Origin: Clostridia bacterium
GTDB lineage: Bacteria; Bacillota; Clostridia; Oscillospirales; Oscillospiraceae
DNA: 19,295 nucleotides
Direction of reading: 5' to 3'
Assembly: GCA_003245395.1 (NCBI GenBank)
Contig: QKDF01000289.1
Coordinates: forward strand, 1 to 19,295
This document shows positions 7,643-14,805 of this stretch, in pieces. The position numbers were made by a program, and so were the translations under genes. The notes under the pieces are model-generated. The model had not been told where the DNA came from and made no database searches. It saw only the letters and a list, made by a program, of their open reading frames with translations. Each line of letters opens with the position of its first letter. Within the stretch, counting starts at the first letter, position 1.

Positions 7643-8575
7643 ATGGCAGGGTGTCTGCTGCATCTGGAGGACGAGAGCGTCACGGTGTCCGGAACCGCCG
7701 CCCGCCGTCTCCTGGAGCGGGGTGACGGGGATGCGGCGCTTTTATATCTGGCACTGCTGCGGCACCACGGCACGGTTCCGCCCCGGTCTCTGGCAGGAGA
7801 GCTGCGCTGGGATCGTCCTCGGATCGAATCGGCGGAGGATGTGCTGCGGTCCCTGGGTCTGGTGGCGGTTCCCGCCGCGGAGCTGCCGGAGCCTGTGGAT
7901 GAAAAACCCGATTACCACCAGGAGGACGTATGCGGCGCGCTGGAGCGGGACGAAGCGTTCCGGGTGCTGACCGCGGAGGTGGAGCGTAAGCTGGGCAAGA
8001 AGCTGTCTACGCCTGATTTAAGCACCTTGCTGGGGCTTTATGACTATCTGGGCCTTCCGCCGGATGTGATATATCTTCTGGTGTGTCATTGTGCGGAGCG
8101 GATTGCCGGACGCTACGGCGAAGGGCGGCGTCCTACGCTGCGCCAGATTGAAAAAGAGGGCTATGCCTGGGCCCGTATGGGGATCGACACCCAGGCGGCC
8201 GCGGCGGAGTATTTAAAACAGTATGCCCGCAGGCAGGAGCGGCTGCCGGGCTATATGCGGGCGCTGCAGCTGGGCAGCCGTCTGCCCGCGCCGTCGGAGG
8301 AAAAGTACCTTACCTCCTGGCAAGAGTGGGGCTTCGAGCCGGAGGCGGTGGCCCTGGCCTATGACAAGACGGTGCTGCGCTGCCACGAACTCAAATGGCC
8401 GTATCTCAACGGAATTTTGAAAAAATGGCATGAGGCGGGCTGGCACACGGCGGAACAGATTACTGCCGGAGACAAGCCCCGCCCGGAGAAAAAACCGGAA
8501 TCCATAACGCACGAACAGCCGGCCGGCGGCGGAATGCGGAAATACATACAGGAGCTGCATCGCAGCAAGGGATAA
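7643..8575 (+). CDS. DnaD-family (DnaB_2/DnaD domain) primosomal protein
   Basis: A 310-residue protein. I see two related DnaD-like helical segments: about 100-185 (with KLSTPDLSTLLGLYDYLGLP and ending IEKEGYAWARMGI) and about 215-265, which ends in YLNGILKKW at 254-262, matching the YxxxIxxxW motif of the family. The N-terminal 80 residues look like a small winged-helix-type region and the tail (about 275-310) is charged and probably disordered. In Bacillus, DnaD and DnaB remodel DNA at origins and restart sites and help DnaI load the replicative helicase. The adjacent downstream gene is a DnaI-like loader, which strongly supports a replication-initiation role. The ATG at 7643 has a GGGGGAAAGG site; the longer open frame upstream (from 7403) crosses the promoter and is not coding. 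The two-domain layout resembles DnaB as much as DnaD, so I give no symbol. Confidence 0.85.
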   Translation: MAGCLLHLEDESVTVSGTAARRLLERGDGDAALLYLALLRHHGTVPPRSLAGELRWDRPRIESAEDVLRSLGLVAVPAAELPEPVDEKPDYHQEDVCGALERDEAFRVLTAEVERKLGKKLSTPDLSTLLGLYDYLGLPPDVIYLLVCHCAERIAGRYGEGRRPTLRQIEKEGYAWARMGIDTQAAAAEYLKQYARRQERLPGYMRALQLGSRLPAPSEEKYLTSWQEWGFEPEAVALAYDKTVLRCHELKWPYLNGILKKWHEAGWHTAEQITAGDKPRPEKKPESITHEQPAGGGMRKYIQELHRSKG

Positions 8576-8596
8576 TGCAGGAGAGGGGGAACGGAG

Positions 8597-9592
8597 ATGG
8601 CCTACGATGGAAAAATCATGCGCCGAGCCATGGGACGCTTGGAGGCGGACCGTCAGGCGCGGGAGGAGGCGTTTGCACGCCGAACAGAGCAGGTCTATGC
8701 CCGGGAACCCCGTCTGCGGAAAATTGAAGCGGAGCTGTGCTCCACCATGAGCCGGATCATCACCTCGGCGCTGCGCCGGGGAACAGACCCGCGCCCGGCC
8801 GTGGCGGTGCTGCGGGACCGAAATCTCAGCCTGCAGGCCGAACGGACACAGCTGCTGGCTGGCCTTGGCCTGCCGGCGGACTATCTGGATCTGCAGCCCA
8901 AATGTCCCCTTTGCGGTGATACGGGCTATCGGGGTGAAGCGGTGTGCCGCTGCCTGCGGTCCTATTATGCCCAGGCCCAGAAGGAAGAGCTGTCTCACAT
9001 GCTGGATCTGGCGGGACAGAGCTTCGATTCGTTTTCTCTGGATTGGTATTCGGAGAAGCCGGACCCGGAGTACGGCTATTCCCCACGGGAGAATATGGAG
9101 ACGGTGTATGAGGTCTGCGCCAACTATGCCCACACGTTTGGCAGCCGCAGCGGTAATCTGCTGATGTTCGGTTCTGCGGGCCTGGGAAAAACATTTCTCT
9201 CCGCGGCCATTGCACGGGAAGTCAGCGAGGGCGGCTTTTCCGTAGTTTATGAGACGGCCGGGCATATCTTCGAGCGGTTTGAATCCCGCAAATTTGGCCG
9301 TGAGGACGGTGAGGCTGCGGCGGAGGATGTGGAGCGCATCCTGCACTGCGACCTGCTGATCCTGGACGATCTGGGGACCGAAATGACCACGACCTTTGTC
9401 CAGAGTGCACTATACGAAATCGTGAATAGCCGACTGGTGAGCAAACGCTGCACCATCCTCAATACAAACCTGGCACCGGAAGGCCTGCGCCGGCGCTATA
9501 CACCGCAGATTGCCTCCCGGATCGAGGGCGAGTATCGGCTGCTGCCCTTCTTCGGGGAAGACATCCGCAGACTGAAAAAAGAACGGGCATAA
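8597..9592 (+). CDS. dnaI: DnaI/DnaC-like AAA+ helicase loader ATPase
   Basis: A 331-residue protein with the DnaI layout: a helical N-terminal region (1-95), a zinc-binding module with CPLC at 103-106 and CRC at 117-119, and an AAA+ domain from about 140. Walker A is GSAGLGKT at 192-199, Walker B is LLILDDLG at 253-260, and a sensor-1-like TILNTN is at 286-291. The C-terminal part has an RIEGEYRLLPFFGEDIR stretch typical of DnaC/DnaI and IstB loaders. DnaI binds the replicative helicase through its zinc domain and places it on DNA. IstB transposition helpers share the ATPase domain, but there is no transposase nearby and the zinc module favours DnaI. The ATG follows a GGAGAGGGGG/CGGAG purine stretch, 21 bases after the DnaD-family gene, in one operon with it. 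Confidence 0.88.
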   Translation: MAYDGKIMRRAMGRLEADRQAREEAFARRTEQVYAREPRLRKIEAELCSTMSRIITSALRRGTDPRPAVAVLRDRNLSLQAERTQLLAGLGLPADYLDLQPKCPLCGDTGYRGEAVCRCLRSYYAQAQKEELSHMLDLAGQSFDSFSLDWYSEKPDPEYGYSPRENMETVYEVCANYAHTFGSRSGNLLMFGSAGLGKTFLSAAIAREVSEGGFSVVYETAGHIFERFESRKFGREDGEAAAEDVERILHCDLLILDDLGTEMTTTFVQSALYEIVNSRLVSKRCTILNTNLAPEGLRRRYTPQIASRIEGEYRLLPFFGEDIRRLKKERA

Positions 9593-9623
9593 AACCGACG
9601 GGTTTGTTCTATATAAGGAGTAT

Positions 9624-9660
9624 TGATCGGTGCATTCCGATCAAGTTCGTTTTTCGTTTT
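9624..9660 (+). terminator. First hairpin after dnaI, terminator-like
   Basis: A 7-bp stem (TGATCGG at 9624-9630 with CCGATCA at 9637-9643, 6-base loop) followed by a T-rich run at 9649-9660. The stem is weaker than the second terminator 60 bases further on. Confidence 0.5.
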
Positions 9661-9717
9661 CTGAGATGCCGGCGGCAAAAGAATATCAAACTTGTCTCTA
9701 CAGAAGAGAACAATTAA

Positions 9718-9759
9718 GCAGGGCGGACAATCCAAGCCGGATTGCCTGCCCTGCTTTTT
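9718..9759 (+). terminator. Main terminator between convergent dnaI and the VanW-family gene
   Basis: A long hairpin with outer arms GCAGGGC (9718-9724) and GCCCTGC (9748-9754), inner arms CAATCC/GGATTG, and TTTTT on the plus strand. On the minus strand the hairpin is followed by TTAATTGTTC, so it can plausibly also end the converging VanW-family transcript. Confidence 0.88.
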
Positions 9760-9761
9760 AT

Positions 9762-11648
9762 TTACGCAGCCGGAGTTTGGGTTGTGGTTCCACCCGTGTT
9801 TCCGGCCGTGTCTGTGTCTGCTACAGTAGGAAGAAGAATAATGGTGTCGTCATCCGGAGACTGTGGATCGGTGGTTTCGTCCCCGGTTTGTGTGCCGGTT
9901 CCATCCTGTGTTCCGGTTTGAGTACCATCTTGAGTACCATCTTGAGTTCCGTCCTGGGTTCCGTCCTGGGTTCCGGTCTGGGTACCGTCCTGCGCACCGT
10001 CACCGGTGACCGGGGTATCGGGGGTGGTGGTCTCGCTGCTGGCAGGCACCTCCGGCAGAGCGGGTCCGGTCTGGATAACCTCGTTGCGAACTTTATAGTC
10101 GCTGACGGCTTCCAACTTGCTGGAGATCAATGTTCCGTCACCGCTGTATATATTGCGGTAAGTTTCCACTTTATATCCGGTATAGGGGGTGACCTTGACC
10201 TGCTTGGTACCGGCGGGCAAGGTGTCATCCTCCTGGTAAATGGTCTTGTAGGATGTTGTGGAAAGAACTTTGTTGGTCATCTTGACGTAAGTATCGTCTG
10301 TTTTAGTACCGTAAAGCGTCATGGTTACGTAGTTTTTGGAATAGGTAGCCACAATTTTAATGGGGTAATCCGTATTGTTGCGGAAGCGGAACTCCGGACC
10401 GCCCCAACTGACGGTGGCGTCCATGCCTTTTGGGATATACGCGGGAACATAGCGATGGGCGTAGCGTTCCACAATCTCCAGGTTGGACAGCAAGGCTGCA
10501 AGATATAACGTGGAAGAGGGCTGACAAACACCTCCGCCGATTTCGTCCACGGTTTCTCCCTGCACATAGGCCGGCGCGGCCTGATATCCACGGGCTTCCG
10601 TGCGCTGTCCCACCACATCGTTATAGGCGAAAATGTCACCGCTGTTAAGGACGGTGCCATTGACAGCCGCGGTGGCCAGCTTCACATTGCTGATGCGGGC
10701 TGCCGAGCCGCCCACGTGCGTGGTATAGGAGCCAAGTTTATCGCGAAACAGCACACTGCGCAGCTGATCGGCGGTGACGGTGGGGAGTTCAACGGTGGCG
10801 GGAACCGAAACGATCTCACCCGGTGCGGCGGCATCCAACAGTTTTTGTGCCTGCGTCACATCAAAGGAGGCGCCGACCTGCTCAGGTGTGATGGAATCCG
10901 TGGTACTGTCGTATCCGGCGTTTTTCACCTCTCCGGCAGCCTGGTCATAGATCTCCTGCGCAGTTTGTGTTTGGGCGGCCACGGTGGTATACGGGACGGA
11001 AAGGACCAGATCCGTGCTCCAGTCAAGACTGGAAAATTGCTGTTTCAGATCGGAGGCACTGACACGCAGACCATCCTTGGACTTTACGATACGAATGGAG
11101 TCATCACCAAGAGAGAAGGAACTGTCCACCGAGTCTGCAGACAGCTTCTGTGCCAGCCGTTGAGCAGTTTCCGCAGCCTTGTCCGGATCAGTTGTGATTG
11201 TATCCGCACGGTAGACCTGATTGGTTTCGGAAAATGCGGCCCGGCGGAAAAATTCCATACCGGCAGAGAGAAAGGACTGCCGTTCGCCTTGGTAAATCTG
11301 CTTGGCCAGTGCGGCGCCGTCCACTTGTACGCCCAGATCATCGGGAGTAACGGTAGCGGCGGGATCACCCTCCGGCGCCGGCACGGTCTTCTCTGTACCG
11401 TCGTACAGATAGATTCCGATTTTCTGATCAGGCAGTTCCTGCTCTATTTTCTGGGCAGCTTGTGTGGGTGTCAGCCCGCCGATATCAATTCCCATGGTCG
11501 AGGTGCCCGGCCAAATGGTTTTACTGAAAACTGCATATGCGGATAGACCGCAATAGGCTGCCGCCAAAACTGCCAGTACCGCAGTGGTGACCAGAACCAA
11601 ATTTTTAGAACGGGGTTTCACTTCCGGTGTGATCTGGATGCTCTCCAT
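9762..11648 (-). CDS. VanW family protein with peptidoglycan-binding-like and G5 domains and a Gly-Thr-Gln-Asp repeat tail
   Basis: A 628-residue membrane-anchored extracytoplasmic protein. A transmembrane helix lies at about 15-40. Residues about 60-290 contain two related segments that resemble the putative peptidoglycan-binding domain usually found before VanW. The VanW domain spans about 305-446, with SGDIFAYNDVVGQR at 336-349, GGGVCQPSSTLY at 371-382 and EFRFRNNTDYPI at 419-430. A G5-like domain follows at about 456-528 and then a low-complexity tail. VanW is named from vancomycin gene clusters but its biochemical function is unknown; this gene alone does not imply resistance. The start at 11648 is an ATG with a GAGGAGG site 6 bases upstream; the open frame upstream of it covers the promoter. 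There is no LPXTG sorting motif. Confidence 0.88.
   Translation of the reverse strand: MESIQITPEVKPRSKNLVLVTTAVLAVLAAAYCGLSAYAVFSKTIWPGTSTMGIDIGGLTPTQAAQKIEQELPDQKIGIYLYDGTEKTVPAPEGDPAATVTPDDLGVQVDGAALAKQIYQGERQSFLSAGMEFFRRAAFSETNQVYRADTITTDPDKAAETAQRLAQKLSADSVDSSFSLGDDSIRIVKSKDGLRVSASDLKQQFSSLDWSTDLVLSVPYTTVAAQTQTAQEIYDQAAGEVKNAGYDSTTDSITPEQVGASFDVTQAQKLLDAAAPGEIVSVPATVELPTVTADQLRSVLFRDKLGSYTTHVGGSAARISNVKLATAAVNGTVLNSGDIFAYNDVVGQRTEARGYQAAPAYVQGETVDEIGGGVCQPSSTLYLAALLSNLEIVERYAHRYVPAYIPKGMDATVSWGGPEFRFRNNTDYPIKIVATYSKNYVTMTLYGTKTDDTYVKMTNKVLSTTSYKTIYQEDDTLPAGTKQVKVTPYTGYKVETYRNIYSGDGTLISSKLEAVSDYKVRNEVIQTGPALPEVPASSETTTPDTPVTGDGAQDGTQTGTQDGTQDGTQDGTQDGTQTGTQDGTGTQTGDETTDPQSPDDDTIILLPTVADTDTAGNTGGTTTQTPAA
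9885..9998 (-). repeat. 12-base in-frame tandem repeat in the VanW-family gene
   Basis: Eight consecutive 12-base units (9903-9998) encode GAQD, GTQT, GTQD x4, GTQT and GTQD, followed by a degenerate GT-GTQT (9885-9902). Neighbouring units differ mainly at third codon positions, and the central ones are near-identical, which suggests recent duplication or slippage that keeps the frame. Confidence 0.9.
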
Positions 11649-11709
11649 GAATCTCCTCCTCAACGGACAACCTCCCTGACAGGAGAATTTCTGTCTGTAT
11701 TTGCGTATT

Positions 11710-11718
11710 ATTATACCA
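11710..11718 (-). promoter_or_regulatory. Extended -10 promoter for the VanW-family gene
   Basis: The minus strand reads TGGTATAAT, a perfect TATAAT with TGn extension, with no recognisable -35 hexamer at 16-18 bases. The predicted start of transcription is near 11703, giving a leader of about 55 bases. Confidence 0.72.
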
Positions 11719-11736
11719 TGTTTTTTCAAGATGGGC

Positions 11737-11752
11737 GTTACAATACAGTAAC
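11737..11752. promoter_or_regulatory. Inverted repeat upstream of the VanW-gene promoter (possible operator)
   Basis: GTTAC, 6 bases, GTAAC: a perfect 5-bp dyad whose centre is about 41 bases upstream of the predicted transcription start, exactly where a -35 element is missing. This is a suitable place for an activator or repressor, but the regulator is unknown and a chance occurrence is possible. Confidence 0.4.
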
Positions 11753-11803
11753 ATTTGAGAGCGATTTTCTGTGAAATTGCAAATAAAAAGCAAGAAAGCC
11801 AAA

Positions 11804-12601
11804 TTATTTACCGCTTGAAGGCTGCTTCGGGATACGGATGGTCAACAGGATGGCGTCGTCCGACTCTTCCCGGGTGCCCTCTGCGGCAATGCCCGCATCC
11901 CGGATCAGGCGCAGCCCGCGATCGACACTGTTGAGAAATAAACGCACGTCTTTAAGAATATATGTTCTTCGTCCCGAGGGCGCTGTACGCTGCAGCGCCA
12001 GAACCCGTCGGTCAATGTACTGTTCTGTCCGGGCCACGTTCAGTCCGGCGGCAACAATGTGGCGCAGAGCCGAAAGCTGCTCCGATTCATCCGGCAGGCG
12101 CAGCAGCGCCCGCGCGTGGCGTTCCGTCAGGTTTTGCTCCGCCAGAACCCGGCAGCACGCGGGCGAAAGCCGCAGCAGCCGCAGCTTATTGGCCAAAGCC
12201 GAAGGGGAGAGCCCCAGCTTTTCTGCTGCAGTCTCCTGCGTGATCCCTGCTTTTTTGATAAAGGAAGCCAGAGCTGCGGCCTCCTCCAGATAGTGCAGAT
12301 CCCGCCGCTGAAGATTTTCCATCAGAGCCAGCTGCGCGGATGTTTCATCGTCCACAGGACATTCCAGACAAGGGACATTCTCCAGACCCGCCAGCTTTGC
12401 AGCACGCAGTCTGCGCTCTCCCGCCACCACCTGCCAGCCATCCGCTGTGCGGCGCACGGACAGAGGCTGCAGAATCCCGTTTTCCCGGATCGAATCCGCA
12501 AGCTCCCGAAGGCCATCCGAATCAAATTTCCGGCGGGGCTGGGATGGATTCGGGGAAAGTTCTGTTACCGGAATAGACAAAACCTGCCGCTGCGTTTCCA
12601 T
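11804..12601 (-). CDS. Noc-like ParB/Spo0J-family DNA-binding protein
   Basis: A 265-residue ParB-family protein. The N-terminal CTP-binding domain shows NPSQPRRKF at 18-26, the GERRLRAAK box at 61-69 and ENLQRRDLHYLEEA at 95-108. A helix-turn-helix follows at about 118-145 (GITQETAAEKLGLSPSAL). The C-terminal dimerisation part contains KDVRLFLNSVDRGL at 217-230 and ends in ILLTIRIPK, which I recall as closer to Noc (nucleoid occlusion protein) than to Spo0J. Noc binds dispersed sites, spreads along DNA, contacts the membrane and prevents division over the nucleoid. No parA partner lies beside it. I place the start at the ATG at 12601, behind a GGAGGTGG site; 37 upstream in-frame codons run through a hairpin and are excluded. 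It could instead be an additional Spo0J-type protein. Confidence 0.82.
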   Translation of the reverse strand: METQRQVLSIPVTELSPNPSQPRRKFDSDGLRELADSIRENGILQPLSVRRTADGWQVVAGERRLRAAKLAGLENVPCLECPVDDETSAQLALMENLQRRDLHYLEEAAALASFIKKAGITQETAAEKLGLSPSALANKLRLLRLSPACCRVLAEQNLTERHARALLRLPDESEQLSALRHIVAAGLNVARTEQYIDRRVLALQRTAPSGRRTYILKDVRLFLNSVDRGLRLIRDAGIAAEGTREESDDAILLTIRIPKQPSSGK

Positions 12602-12630
12602 GGGACCACCTCCATCGGTCAATTTCCTCC

Positions 12631-12636
12631 ATTGTA
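12631..12636 (-). promoter_or_regulatory. Possible -10 of the noc-like gene
   Basis: TACAAT on the minus strand, 30 bases before the start codon. No convincing -35 is present. The preceding terminator at 12722-12751 makes a local promoter likely, and this is the best candidate. Confidence 0.35.
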
Positions 12637-12674
12637 CAAACCCCGGATGGAAAAGAAAGGGGGAAGAGGTCGAG

Positions 12675-12694
12675 TGCGGGATAAAAATCCCGCA
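12675..12694. other. Perfect hairpin upstream of the noc-like gene
   Basis: TGCGGGAT (12675-12682), a 4-base loop, ATCCCGCA (12687-12694): a perfect 8-bp stem. No T-run follows on either strand, so it is not an ordinary terminator. It lies between the transporter terminator and the candidate -10 of the noc-like gene. Confidence 0.6.
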
Positions 12695-12721
12695 TTCAAT
12701 GGCGCAGAGCAAAATTTGTGA

Positions 12722-12751
12722 TAAAAACCCCCTCCGCCTGGACGGAAGGGG
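12722..12751 (-). terminator. Rho-independent terminator after the transporter gene
   Basis: A 9-bp stem with one G-U pair (12728-12736 with 12743-12751), a 6-base loop and TTTTTAT on the minus strand, starting about 15 bases after the stop codon of the SBF-family transporter. It separates the prmA unit from the noc-like gene. Confidence 0.88.
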
Positions 12752-12766
12752 ATGAAAAAATTAAAC

Positions 12767-13762
12767 TTAGCCTTCGGACTGCGTCAGGGACGCTTCATAG
12801 GCAGCTTGATCTGCCTGCCCCGCTTTCGTTTTGCGCAGCAGCTTGACCACAGTCCCCAAAAGAATCTGTGTAAAAACGGGGGAGAAAGCAACGGGAAACA
12901 GAACGTCTGGAGGGAAATACTGGGCCGCCAGTACGGCGCCCGCGCTGATATTCCGCAGGCCGGAGGTGAGCGTTATCGTCTGGCGGGAGGGAAAATCCGA
13001 TTTCAGCAGATGGACTGAAACAAGATATCCCAAGTAATAGCCCAGGAGGATCAATACAATCAGAACCACAATCACTTCCTCCAGAAGAGGCGTAATATTT
13101 TTCAGGAACGGCGCGGCGCCTGTGGCATTGGAAATGACGATGGTCAGCATACAAACTTTTGAAACGGGGTCGCACACCTGCTTCAAAGAAGTGACCATCC
13201 GACCGCTGCGTACCTGATGGAGCAGCAGAGCGGCCAAAGCGGGCAGCGCCACCATGTACATCAGGTTCTGCATCATGCTCAGGGTGTCCATCTCCACGAT
13301 GGAACCCACCAGGAGTTTGAGTGTCAGAGGTACCACAAGAGGAGAGAGCAGAGTATCCAGCAGGACAATGCCAAGACACAGCGGCAGATTGCCGCGGCCG
13401 ATCGTAACCCACATCAAAGAGACCACGCCTGTAGGAACAGCAAACTCCAAAACCAGCCCTGTGGTAAACAGAGGCGCGTCGGCAAACAGAAGTTTACACA
13501 CGCCAAGACACAGCAGCGGCAAAAGCACATGCAGCAGTACCAGCACCGTCAGAATTGGGATGGGACGCAAAAAGACTTCGCCCATCTGACGGAATCCGGA
13601 ACCAAGCGTGTTGGAAAATGTCATGAATGCAAACAGAGCCGGCGTAATGGGAATCAAGGCGGAAAAAAAGCCGTCAAAAACGATTCCCAGTGCAACACAC
13701 ACCAGCGTCAGCCAAAGAATTTTTTCACTCAGAAAGCGATTTGCCCGAGATAAAGCAGCCAT
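12767..13762 (-). CDS. Bile acid:sodium symporter (SBF/BASS) family membrane transporter
   Basis: A 331-residue polytopic protein with about nine to ten hydrophobic helices. It resembles the bacterial BASS family: TPALFAFMTFSNTLG near 34-48, a conserved-type segment EFAVPTGVVSLMW near 103-115 (crossover region), GLRNISAGAVLAAQYF in the last third, and a charged C-terminal tail. BASS members move organic anions (bile acids, pantoate, keto acids and others) with sodium; the substrate here cannot be inferred. The ATG at 13762 has a CGGAGG site 9 bases upstream. The open frame runs 49 codons further into the 3' end of prmA, which I reject. It begins 16 bases after prmA, so co-transcription is likely although no functional link is evident. 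Confidence 0.85.
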   Translation of the reverse strand: MAALSRANRFLSEKILWLTLVCVALGIVFDGFFSALIPITPALFAFMTFSNTLGSGFRQMGEVFLRPIPILTVLVLLHVLLPLLCLGVCKLLFADAPLFTTGLVLEFAVPTGVVSLMWVTIGRGNLPLCLGIVLLDTLLSPLVVPLTLKLLVGSIVEMDTLSMMQNLMYMVALPALAALLLHQVRSGRMVTSLKQVCDPVSKVCMLTIVISNATGAAPFLKNITPLLEEVIVVLIVLILLGYYLGYLVSVHLLKSDFPSRQTITLTSGLRNISAGAVLAAQYFPPDVLFPVAFSPVFTQILLGTVVKLLRKTKAGQADQAAYEASLTQSEG

Positions 13763-13778
13763 TTGTTTTTTCCTCCGA

Positions 13779-14738
13779 TTATCGGCAAATATAGGAGAAC
13801 CAGCCGTCAGAGGCGTTGGACTCCAGAATAGACCAGCCGTGCAGACGCAGAGCGTTTGCCACTTCCACTGCCCGGTCGTCGATGATCCCCGAGCAGATAA
13901 ACAGCCCATCCTGTTTTAAAAACCGACGGGTAAAGGGCGCAAGGCCGATGATGACATCCGCGACGATATTGGCCACCACCACGTCATAGCCACTGCCCAG
14001 ATGCTCACACAGGGCCTCGTCCGTCAGGACATCACCGGCCAGAACCGTATAACGATCCTTTCCGATCCCGTTGAGGGCGGCATTGGCATAGGCTACGTCC
14101 AGGCACTTGTCGTCGATATCCACCGCCCAGGCGGATGCGGCGCCCAGCTTCAGCGCCGCAATGGACAGGATGCCGCTTCCGCACCCCAGGTCCAGCACGG
14201 TCTGGCCGTCTGAAATCGTTTTTTCAAGCGCCGTCAGGCACAAACGGGTCGTGGCGTGGGAGCCGGTACCGAAGGCCAGACCCGGGTTCAGAATCAGCGG
14301 AACCCGTTCGCCCAATTCAACGGAATCCTGCTCCCACTCCGGAATTACCAAAAGCCGTCGGCCAATTTCCATGGGCTTATAATATTTCTGCCAGCCCGTC
14401 TCCCAATCCTTGTCTTCCACATCTTCCATAGTCAGCAGCAGCGTGCCGCAGCCGGGATGCTCCGCGCGGAATCCGGACAGGGCGATGCGCACCTGTCCCA
14501 GCTTGGCAAAGCCCTCCTCGCTGGACTCCAGATAGAAGGTGACGCGGGAGACGCCCTTTTGCCGCTCAAGCAACTCCTCATCCACATAGTCCCAGCTTTT
14601 CCGGTTTTCCTGGAGAAACTCCTGAAATTCCGTCTCGTCACTGATGACCACGTTGTCGATGCCTTGGCCGGAGAGAAATGCCTCCACCATCTCCAGACCC
14701 TGATGGTTTGTGTCAATGTGCAGTTCCAGCCATTTCAC
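13779..14738 (-). CDS. prmA: Ribosomal protein L11 methyltransferase PrmA (GTG start)
   Basis: A 319-residue class I SAM-dependent methyltransferase that methylates lysines and the N-terminus of ribosomal protein L11. The N-terminal substrate-binding domain (1-110) is followed by EDKDWETGWQKYYKP at 108-122, GLAFGTGSHATT at 153-164, the SAM-binding motif VLDLGCGSGILSI at 181-193, an acidic AVDIDD at 205-210 and the NIVAD motif at 257-261 in the place of the NI(L)A motif. The start is GTG at 14738-14736, giving MKWLELHI, with an AGGAGG site 8 bases upstream. The open frame extends far upstream to 15089 but that part is a shadow of degV and crosses a terminator, so it is excluded. The transporter gene follows at 16 bases. 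Confidence 0.94.
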   Translation of the reverse strand: MKWLELHIDTNHQGLEMVEAFLSGQGIDNVVISDETEFQEFLQENRKSWDYVDEELLERQKGVSRVTFYLESSEEGFAKLGQVRIALSGFRAEHPGCGTLLLTMEDVEDKDWETGWQKYYKPMEIGRRLLVIPEWEQDSVELGERVPLILNPGLAFGTGSHATTRLCLTALEKTISDGQTVLDLGCGSGILSIAALKLGAASAWAVDIDDKCLDVAYANAALNGIGKDRYTVLAGDVLTDEALCEHLGSGYDVVVANIVADVIIGLAPFTRRFLKQDGLFICSGIIDDRAVEVANALRLHGWSILESNASDGWFSYICR

Positions 14739-14746
14739 GGCAAAAT

Positions 14747-14752
14747 CCTCCT
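14747..14752 (-). promoter_or_regulatory. Ribosome binding site that fixes the GTG start of prmA
   Basis: AGGAGG on the minus strand, 8 bases before GTG at 14738. It decides the start against the much longer open frame, whose first codons lie inside degV. Confidence 0.85.
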
Positions 14753-14777
14753 GTTGTAAAATTACGAAAAAAGTTGG

Positions 14778-14802
14778 AAAAGGCCCCGGCATGGGGCCTT
14801 TT
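14778..14802 (-). terminator. Terminator after degV
   Basis: A perfect 10-bp stem (AAAAGGCCCC with GGGGCCTTTT, 5-base loop) followed on the minus strand by CCAACTTTTTT. It starts 3 bases after the degV stop. Only 40 bases remain before prmA, with no obvious promoter, so partial read-through into prmA is possible. Confidence 0.82.
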
Positions 14803-14805
14803 TGG

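Noticed and set aside
8213-9346. 377-codon minus-strand open frame
   Set aside because: It lies antisense to the DnaD-family and dnaI genes, which carry complete family motifs.
8597-9592. IstB-type insertion-sequence helper
   Set aside because: The ATPase domain is shared, but there is no transposase, no terminal repeats, and a DnaI-type zinc module plus a DnaD-family neighbour are present.
9885-9998. CRISPR-like array
   Set aside because: The repeats are 12 bases with no spacers and lie in frame within a coding sequence.
9762-11648. Vancomycin resistance
   Set aside because: VanW-domain proteins are widespread in Clostridia; there are no vanH, ligase, vanX or VanRS-type genes in the window.
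11760-11780. CodY-box-like sequence upstream of the VanW-family gene
   Set aside because: It matches the known 15-base consensus at only about 11 positions, with mismatches in one half-site; too weak to claim.
12602-12712. 37-codon extension of the noc-like gene
   Set aside because: It runs through a perfect hairpin and the candidate promoter, and the ATG at 12601 has a strong GGAGG site and a canonical N-terminus.
13763-13909. 49-codon N-terminal extension of the SBF-family transporter
   Set aside because: It overlaps the conserved end of prmA in another frame; the ATG at 13762 has a strong binding site.
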